Shown here: one piece after another, positions 59,009-64,000 of the stretch | How positions within the stretch are numbered: the first letter of the stretch is position 1 | Layout of the letters: each line of letters begins with the position of its first letter | Origin: an uncultured Lachnospiraceae bacterium | Lineage (GTDB): Bacteria > Bacillota > Clostridia > Lachnospirales > Lachnospiraceae | Assembly: GCA_910585075.1 (NCBI GenBank) | Contig: CAJUED010000010.1 | Location: 23,697 to 87,696 of the forward strand | Reading direction: 5' to 3' | Length of the DNA stretch: 64,000 nt | The notes under the pieces: model-generated | The model's database searches: none | Told to the model about the DNA's origin: nothing | What the model saw: only the letters and a program-made list of their open reading frames with translations | Made by a program: the position numbers and the translations under genes

Positions 59009-61834
59009 ATGGCAAATTATACACTGGATATGAACAGGTACCGCGCCCTCGCAAGGCAGGTTGCAGGAGAGAGCTGCGTGCTGCTGAAAAATGACAAACA
59101 GACATTGCCGATTCATAAGGGCAGCAAGGTATCGGTGTTCGGAAGGATTGCGCTGCATTATTATAAAAGCGGAACAGGCTCAGGGGGACTTGTGAATGTG
59201 AAGCGGGTTGTGGGTATTTTGGATGCCTTGAAGGAAAATGAGGATATTCGGCTGAATGAGAAGCTGATGGAGGTGTATGACGGCTGGGTAAAGGAGCATC
59301 CTTTTGATAAGGGTGCAGGCTGGGGCCAGGAGCCCTGGAGCCAGCAGGAAATGCCCTTGACGAAGGAGCTTGTGGAGGAAGCTGCAAGGGAATCCGATAT
59401 TGCCATTGTAGTGATTGGCCGGACAGCCGGAGAGGATCAGGATGCAAAGGCCATACCGGGAAGCTATCTTCTCACGGAGGCTGAGGAGGATATGCTTGCG
59501 AAGGTGTGCGGAGCTTTTGAAAAAGTTGCCGTTCTTTTGAATGTGGGAAATATCATTGATATGAAATGGGTGGAGAAATACAATCCTTCCGCCGTCATGT
59601 ATGTATGGCAGGGCGGACAGGAAGGCGGAAACGGAGCGGTGGACGTTCTGTGCGGAAAGGTATCGCCCAGCGGTAAGCTTTCGGATACGATTGCAAAGGA
59701 TATTGAAGATTATCCCTCCACGAAAAATTTTGGGGATGCAAAGGAGAATTTTTATCAGGAGGATATCTATGTAGGCTACCGTTATTTTGAGACTTTTGCG
59801 AAGGATAAGGTGCTGTATCCTTTCGGCTTTGGCCTGTCTTATACGGATTTTACAGTGGAAATATCCGATTTCCGGGAGGAAACTTTGTCCGGGGAAACAG
59901 GTCAGGGAAAAGTTTCAACATGGGAGAAAGAGCGGATTTGCGTGGATGTGACCGTAAAAAATACGGGAGCATTTTCAGGAAAAGAAGTGGTTCAGCTTTA
60001 TGTGGCGGCTCCTCAGGGCAAGCTGGGCAAACCTGTAAGGGAATTAAAGGCTTATGAAAAGACCGGGGAGCTTGCGCCGGGGGAGGCATGTACGCTTTCG
60101 TTTTCCGTGCCAAAGGCGTCTCTGGCATCTTATGATGACAGTGGGTGTACAGGCCATAAATCCTGTTATGTTTTGGAGGCAGGGACCTATGGCATTTATG
60201 CAGGAACGGATGTAAGAGGCGCAGTCCTTGCAGGTTCCTTTGAAGTAAAAGAGACGGTGGTGACGGAGCAGCTGAAAGAGGCCATGGCGCCTGTGCAGTC
60301 CTTTGAGCGTTTCCGCCCGGCTGTAGACGGGGAAGAATATTCCCTGGGCTATGAGGCAGTGCCTTTGAGGACGATAAATCCTGTGGATAAAATCGCGAAG
60401 GAGCGTCCGGAGGACATTCCTTACAGCGGCGATAAAGGGTATAAACTTGCAGATGTTTATGAAAAACGTATAGATATGAAAACCTTCCTGGCTCAGCTTA
60501 GCAACGAAGATTTGGCCTGTATTGTGCGGGGAGAAGGCATGTGCAGTCCTAAGGTAACGCCGGGAACGGCAGCAGCTTTTGGAGGCGTGACCGAGCGCCT
60601 TGAGGAATTCGGCATTCCGGTTGGCTGCTGTGCGGACGGTCCTTCCGGTATTCGTATGGACTGCGGCACACGGGCATTTTCCCTTCCAAATGGAACCGCT
60701 CTCGGATGTACCTACAATATGGCCCTGGTGGAGGAACTCTATCAGATGGAAGGAATGGAGCTGCGCAAAAATAAGATTGACACTTTGTTAGGCCCTGGGA
60801 TCAATATTCACCGCAATCCTTTAAACGGGCGTAACTTTGAATATATTTCGGAAGACCCGTATCTCACCGGAACCATGGCGGCGGCCCAGATTAAGGGTAT
60901 GGGTTATGCAGGCGTTACCGGTACCATGAAGCATTTTACCGCCAACAACCAGGAATTCCACCGTCATGATATTGATTCCGTGGTGTCGGAGAGAGCCCTT
61001 CGGGAAATCTATTTGAAAGGTTTTGAGATTGCGGTAAAGGATGGCGGCGCTTATTCTATCATGACGACCTACGGCGCGGTAAACGGTATCTGGACGGCAG
61101 GTAATTATGACCTTGTGACAGATATTCTGCGCAGGGAGTGGGGATTTGACGGTATTGTTATGACGGATTGGTGGGCAAAAATGAACGAAGAAGGCCAAAA
61201 ACCGTCCTTGCAGAATACAAGTGTGATGGTGCGGGCTCAGAACGATTTGTTCATGGTGACAGCGGATTCCGCATCCAATGCAACGCATGATGATTCCATG
61301 GAAGCTATGGAAAAGGGCAGGACAACCAGAGGAGAGTATTTAAGGTGCGCCGATAATATCTGCCGGATGCTTATGCGCTCGCCTGTGATGGATCGTTTCC
61401 TCGGAAAGACCCCTGAGGATGACCTTATAGTGGTTGGAAATGAGGATGATGTAGAGGAAGATATGCAGAATATTGTGTATCATGTGATTGAGAAAGATAC
61501 AATCCTTGATATGAGCGGTGTGAGCACAGAGGGCGGAAGCAGTGAGATGTTTGGTATTCAGGCGAAGGAACGGGGACTTTACGGACTTTCTGCAAAGATG
61601 CGCGCCGGTGCGGATACGGCGGAACTTTCACAAATGTCTGTGTCAGTGTTTATGGACAACCAGCTGAAAGGAACCTTCCATATAAATGGTTCTGATAAGG
61701 AATGGACGAAGCAGTCGCTGGATTTGGGATTCGTTATGGGGAACCACTACATAAAGCTTTATTTTTCAGTAAGCGGAATGGAACTTTCGGAGCTCCAAAT
61801 CGAGAAAACAGGGGAGGTAGAGCTGCCCTTTTAA
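59009..61834 (+). CDS. Glycoside hydrolase family 3, swapped domain order
   Basis: 941 residues. The usual order is reversed: the alpha/beta sandwich domain comes first (about 10-270, GESCVLLKNDKQTLP to YPFGFGLSYTDF), then a fibronectin III-like domain (about 275-420), then the TIM barrel (about 500-800) and a C-terminal beta tail. The nucleophile is about Asp720 in GIVMTDWW; KHFTANNQE is the substrate-binding KH motif. It likely removes terminal beta-glucose or similar sugars. No signal peptide, so cytoplasmic. Such swapped GH3 enzymes are known from Ruminococcus. Confidence 0.92.
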   Translation: MANYTLDMNRYRALARQVAGESCVLLKNDKQTLPIHKGSKVSVFGRIALHYYKSGTGSGGLVNVKRVVGILDALKENEDIRLNEKLMEVYDGWVKEHPFDKGAGWGQEPWSQQEMPLTKELVEEAARESDIAIVVIGRTAGEDQDAKAIPGSYLLTEAEEDMLAKVCGAFEKVAVLLNVGNIIDMKWVEKYNPSAVMYVWQGGQEGGNGAVDVLCGKVSPSGKLSDTIAKDIEDYPSTKNFGDAKENFYQEDIYVGYRYFETFAKDKVLYPFGFGLSYTDFTVEISDFREETLSGETGQGKVSTWEKERICVDVTVKNTGAFSGKEVVQLYVAAPQGKLGKPVRELKAYEKTGELAPGEACTLSFSVPKASLASYDDSGCTGHKSCYVLEAGTYGIYAGTDVRGAVLAGSFEVKETVVTEQLKEAMAPVQSFERFRPAVDGEEYSLGYEAVPLRTINPVDKIAKERPEDIPYSGDKGYKLADVYEKRIDMKTFLAQLSNEDLACIVRGEGMCSPKVTPGTAAAFGGVTERLEEFGIPVGCCADGPSGIRMDCGTRAFSLPNGTALGCTYNMALVEELYQMEGMELRKNKIDTLLGPGINIHRNPLNGRNFEYISEDPYLTGTMAAAQIKGMGYAGVTGTMKHFTANNQEFHRHDIDSVVSERALREIYLKGFEIAVKDGGAYSIMTTYGAVNGIWTAGNYDLVTDILRREWGFDGIVMTDWWAKMNEEGQKPSLQNTSVMVRAQNDLFMVTADSASNATHDDSMEAMEKGRTTRGEYLRCADNICRMLMRSPVMDRFLGKTPEDDLIVVGNEDDVEEDMQNIVYHVIEKDTILDMSGVSTEGGSSEMFGIQAKERGLYGLSAKMRAGADTAELSQMSVSVFMDNQLKGTFHINGSDKEWTKQSLDLGFVMGNHYIKLYFSVSGMELSELQIEKTGEVELPF

Positions 61835-61897
61835 GAGGCGGCGCAGACTTAAGAATCGGTTTTGAAGAAGCGGAAAACGGATAGCGGAGATAAAGAA

Positions 61898-62395
61898 ATG
61901 GTAATACGTTGTGCAAAAGAGGAAGATTTTCAGTGCATTATGGAGATTTATGCCTATGCCCGGCAGTTCATGGCGGAGCATAATAATCCAAATCAATGGG
62001 GGCCCACAAACTGGCCCCCAAAAGGATTAATACGGGAAGATATTGGGAAAGGCAAAAGCTATGTCTGCATCAGCGAGGGCAGAATCGTGGGCACGTTTTT
62101 CTTTGATTATGGTAAGGACGTGGAGCCGGCTTATAAGATGATAGAAGACGGCAGGTGGACTAAGGAGAGTCCATATGGGGTTATCCACCGAATCGCAGGG
62201 GACGGAACCGTGAAAGGCATTGGGAAATGCTGTATTGACTGGGCCTTTGAGAAGTGCGGCCATCTGCGCATGGATACCCATGGGGACAATTATGTGATGC
62301 AGAATCTGCTTGAAAAAAATGGTTTTGTCCACTGTGGAACGATATATGTGACGGAGGATAATTATCCAAGGCTGGCATATGAAAAAATTTCATAA
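61898..62395 (+). CDS. GNAT family acetyltransferase
   Basis: 165 residues. MVIRCAKEEDFQCIMEIYAYARQFM starts the fold; the acetyl-CoA loop is near VIHRIAGDGTVKGIGKCCIDWA, and MQNLLEKNGFVHCG is the end motif. Substrate not predictable. ATG 61898 follows GGAGA by seven bases. It follows the GH3 gene by 63 bases. Confidence 0.87.
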   Translation: MVIRCAKEEDFQCIMEIYAYARQFMAEHNNPNQWGPTNWPPKGLIREDIGKGKSYVCISEGRIVGTFFFDYGKDVEPAYKMIEDGRWTKESPYGVIHRIAGDGTVKGIGKCCIDWAFEKCGHLRMDTHGDNYVMQNLLEKNGFVHCGTIYVTEDNYPRLAYEKIS

Positions 62396-62424
62396 CGGTA
62401 TTAATATTTGTTTTGAAAAGGGTA

Positions 62425-62453
62425 TTGACAGAAATAGTCGGCAGATATAAAAT
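62425..62453 (+). promoter_or_regulatory. Promoter for the dehydrogenase
   Basis: A perfect TTGACA (62425-62430) and TAAAAT (62448-62453) are 17 bases apart. The leader after it is A/T-rich. Confidence 0.75.
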
Positions 62454-62521
62454 TAAAAACATAATAAAACTAATTAATAAAGTAGAAAATAAAGCGAGTA
62501 AAAAATCAGGAGGGTAACAAC

Positions 62522-63574
62522 ATGGAAGGTAAAATGAAAGTGGCGGTAATGCTGGGGATTGGAAAGATGGGATTTGAGGAACGGGATATCCCTAAAGCAA
62601 AGGACAATGAGGTGCTTGTTAAGCTTGAGTATGTGGGTATCTGCGGCAGTGACCTGCATTATTACGAGTCAGGGGCCATTGGAGATTATGTGGTAAAGCC
62701 GCCCTTTGTACTTGGACACGAGCCAGGGGGAACGGTTGTGGAAGTGGGTAAGGATGTGAAGCATCTTAAGGTTGGCGACAGAGTGGCTTTAGAGCCCGGA
62801 AAGACCTGCGGCCACTGTGAATTCTGCAAAACAGGCCGTTACAATCTCTGCCCGGATGTAGTCTTTTTTGCAACGCCGCCGGTAGACGGTGTATTTCAGG
62901 AGTACGTGGCCCATGAGGCGGATTTATGCTTTAAGCTGCCGGATAATGTAAGCACCATGGAGGGCGCATTGATTGAGCCTTTGGCAGTAGGGTTCCATGC
63001 AGCTATGCAGGGAGGTGCAAGAGCGGGACAGACTGCAGTGGTTATGGGAGCAGGGTGTATCGGTCTTGTGTCTATGATGGCTTTAAAGGCAATGGGCGTA
63101 TCTAAGGTATATGTGGTGGATATCATGGAAAAACGTCTGCAAAAGGCATTGGAGTTAGGCGCGGATGGCGTTATCAACGGCAGTGAGAAGGATGTGGTGG
63201 AGGAAGTAAGGAAGCTGACAGACGGAAAAGGGTGCGACCTGGCAATTGAGACAGCGGGCACACAGGTGACAACCGTCCAGACCATACATATGACCAAGAA
63301 GGGCGCCACCATTGTGCTGGTGGGCTACAGCAAGAGCGGAGAGATGACGCTGCCCATGAGCCTTGCGCTGGATAAGGAGCTGACCTTCAAGACCGTTTTC
63401 CGTTATCGTCATATTTATCCTATGGCAATTGATGCGGTTGCATCAGGCAAGGTAAATCTGAAAGGCATTGTGACGGATATATTTGATTTGGATGATGCCC
63501 AGAAGGCTATGGATTACAGTGTGAACAATAAGGCGGATATTGTAAAGGCGGTTATCCGTATTGCAGAGTCATAA
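62522..63574 (+). CDS. Zinc-dependent sorbitol/xylitol-type dehydrogenase
   Basis: 350 residues of the medium-chain dehydrogenase family. Catalytic zinc ligands: Cys in GICGSDLHYYESG, His-Glu in LGHEPGG; structural zinc: CGHCEFCKTGRYNLC. The GAGCIGL loop and VVDI with acidic end suggest NAD use. It should oxidise polyols such as sorbitol or xylitol to ketoses. AGGAGGG precedes the ATG. No sugar transporter lies nearby. Confidence 0.93.
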   Translation: MEGKMKVAVMLGIGKMGFEERDIPKAKDNEVLVKLEYVGICGSDLHYYESGAIGDYVVKPPFVLGHEPGGTVVEVGKDVKHLKVGDRVALEPGKTCGHCEFCKTGRYNLCPDVVFFATPPVDGVFQEYVAHEADLCFKLPDNVSTMEGALIEPLAVGFHAAMQGGARAGQTAVVMGAGCIGLVSMMALKAMGVSKVYVVDIMEKRLQKALELGADGVINGSEKDVVEEVRKLTDGKGCDLAIETAGTQVTTVQTIHMTKKGATIVLVGYSKSGEMTLPMSLALDKELTFKTVFRYRHIYPMAIDAVASGKVNLKGIVTDIFDLDDAQKAMDYSVNNKADIVKAVIRIAES

Positions 63575-63594
63575 AAGGAACAATACTGTGGGAC

Positions 63595-64000
63595 TTAAGA
63601 TTTAGATTTGTGAGGGAAAGCACCGGACGACGCAAAGTGCAGGCACCCAGCCGGGCAGGCCTCCACGCATTTGCCGCATCTTATGCATTCCCCGGAGCAG
63701 GATATTTCCTTAGGGGAAAGGGATACGGGGCAGGCCTTTTCACAGGCCATGCAGGAGGTGCACAGGTCTTTTTCCCAATGGATTTGGAAAAGGCTGAAAC
63801 GGTTAAACCATCCGTAAATTGCGCCTAAGGGGCATAAATACTGGCAGAAAGGCCGGTATACCTTGATGGACAGGAACAGGATAAGCAGCAGGATTCCCAG
63901 TTTCCAAAAAAACAGGCCGCCAATTTGAGCACGGAGCTGTGGTCCTGCGGTAAGCAGGGGGATAGCGCCAAAGAGTGTGCCTGAGGGGCACAGGTACTTA
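63595..64000 (-). CDS. Polyferredoxin (NapH/4Fe-4S binding membrane protein), partial
   Basis: Read from the - strand, the frame is open from the window edge to a TAA at 63597-63595, giving the last 134 residues; the start lies beyond 64000. A membrane helix (LFFWKLGILLLILFLSIKVY) is followed by YRPFCQYLCPLGAIYGWFN, then two ferredoxin clusters CTSCMACEKACP and CIRCGKCVEACPAGC. Such NapH/YccM-like proteins pass electrons at the membrane. The partner is outside the window. Confidence 0.88.
   Translation of the reverse strand, partial: KYLCPSGTLFGAIPLLTAGPQLRAQIGGLFFWKLGILLLILFLSIKVYRPFCQYLCPLGAIYGWFNRFSLFQIHWEKDLCTSCMACEKACPVSLSPKEISCSGECIRCGKCVEACPAGCLHFASSGAFPHKSKS

Noticed and set aside
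59009..61834. Reversed domain order of the GH3 enzyme as a novelty
   Set aside because: Domain-swapped GH3 glucosidases are already known from rumen and gut Clostridia.

Overview
This window looks like a chromosomal segment of a motile, Gram-positive anaerobe of the Clostridia, most likely a Lachnospiraceae (cluster XIVa) member. That is inferred from gene order, strong AGGAGG ribosome binding sites, sigma-A type promoters, a PolC-type replicase and protein sequence character. No rRNA or tRNA gene was found.

Bases 1-22501 are the distal two thirds of a fla/che operon, all on the + strand: flgE (end only), flbD, motA, motB, fliL, fliM, fliY, cheY, fliO, fliP, fliQ, fliR, flhB, flhA, flhF, flhG, a PilZ protein, a receiver-less cheB, cheA, cheW, cheC, cheD, fliA, then small conserved genes including a SwrB-like membrane/coiled-coil/HTH protein. 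As in Bacillus subtilis, the operon is followed by rpsB, tsf, pyrH, frr, uppS, cdsA, dxr, rseP, ispG and polC (25.9-45.1 kb). In this genome the run is interrupted: a short SCP2/ClC/asnA segment precedes rpsB, a polysaccharide deacetylase and a bactofilin lie between tsf and pyrH, and a PP2C phosphatase, a Ser/Thr kinase and a PIN toxin-antitoxin pair lie between rseP and ispG.

Bases 45.1-64.0 kb are accessory and metabolic: a hybrid histidine kinase, mntP, an HTH-Uma2 protein, degV, two membrane or soluble hypotheticals, an Xaa-Pro aminopeptidase, an orphan eutH, an RNHCP zinc-ribbon protein, an S66 peptidase, a DUF2441-like protein, a domain-permuted GH3 glycosidase, a GNAT acetyltransferase, a sorbitol-type dehydrogenase, and the end of a polyferredoxin on the - strand that runs off the window.

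The unusual signal is outside the genes. (1) Two homologous leaders just before dxr and rseP can each form an H-type pseudoknot ending four bases before the ribosome binding site, with compensatory changes between the copies; this is the best candidate for an undescribed cis-regulatory RNA. (2) A short repeat family built on AATAAGCT...GCGTTTGATAC occurs as tandem arrays at five or more intergenic places in both orientations, sometimes supplying a neighbouring gene's stop codon. (3) A nested-hairpin element before the toxin-antitoxin operon recurs after eutH. (4) A 101-base near-palindrome separates flhB from flhA. (5) There are minisatellites with 18-bp and 15-bp units. (6) A full intrinsic terminator sits between rpsB and tsf. 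All coordinates were read by eye; structures were judged by base complementarity and not by energy calculation.
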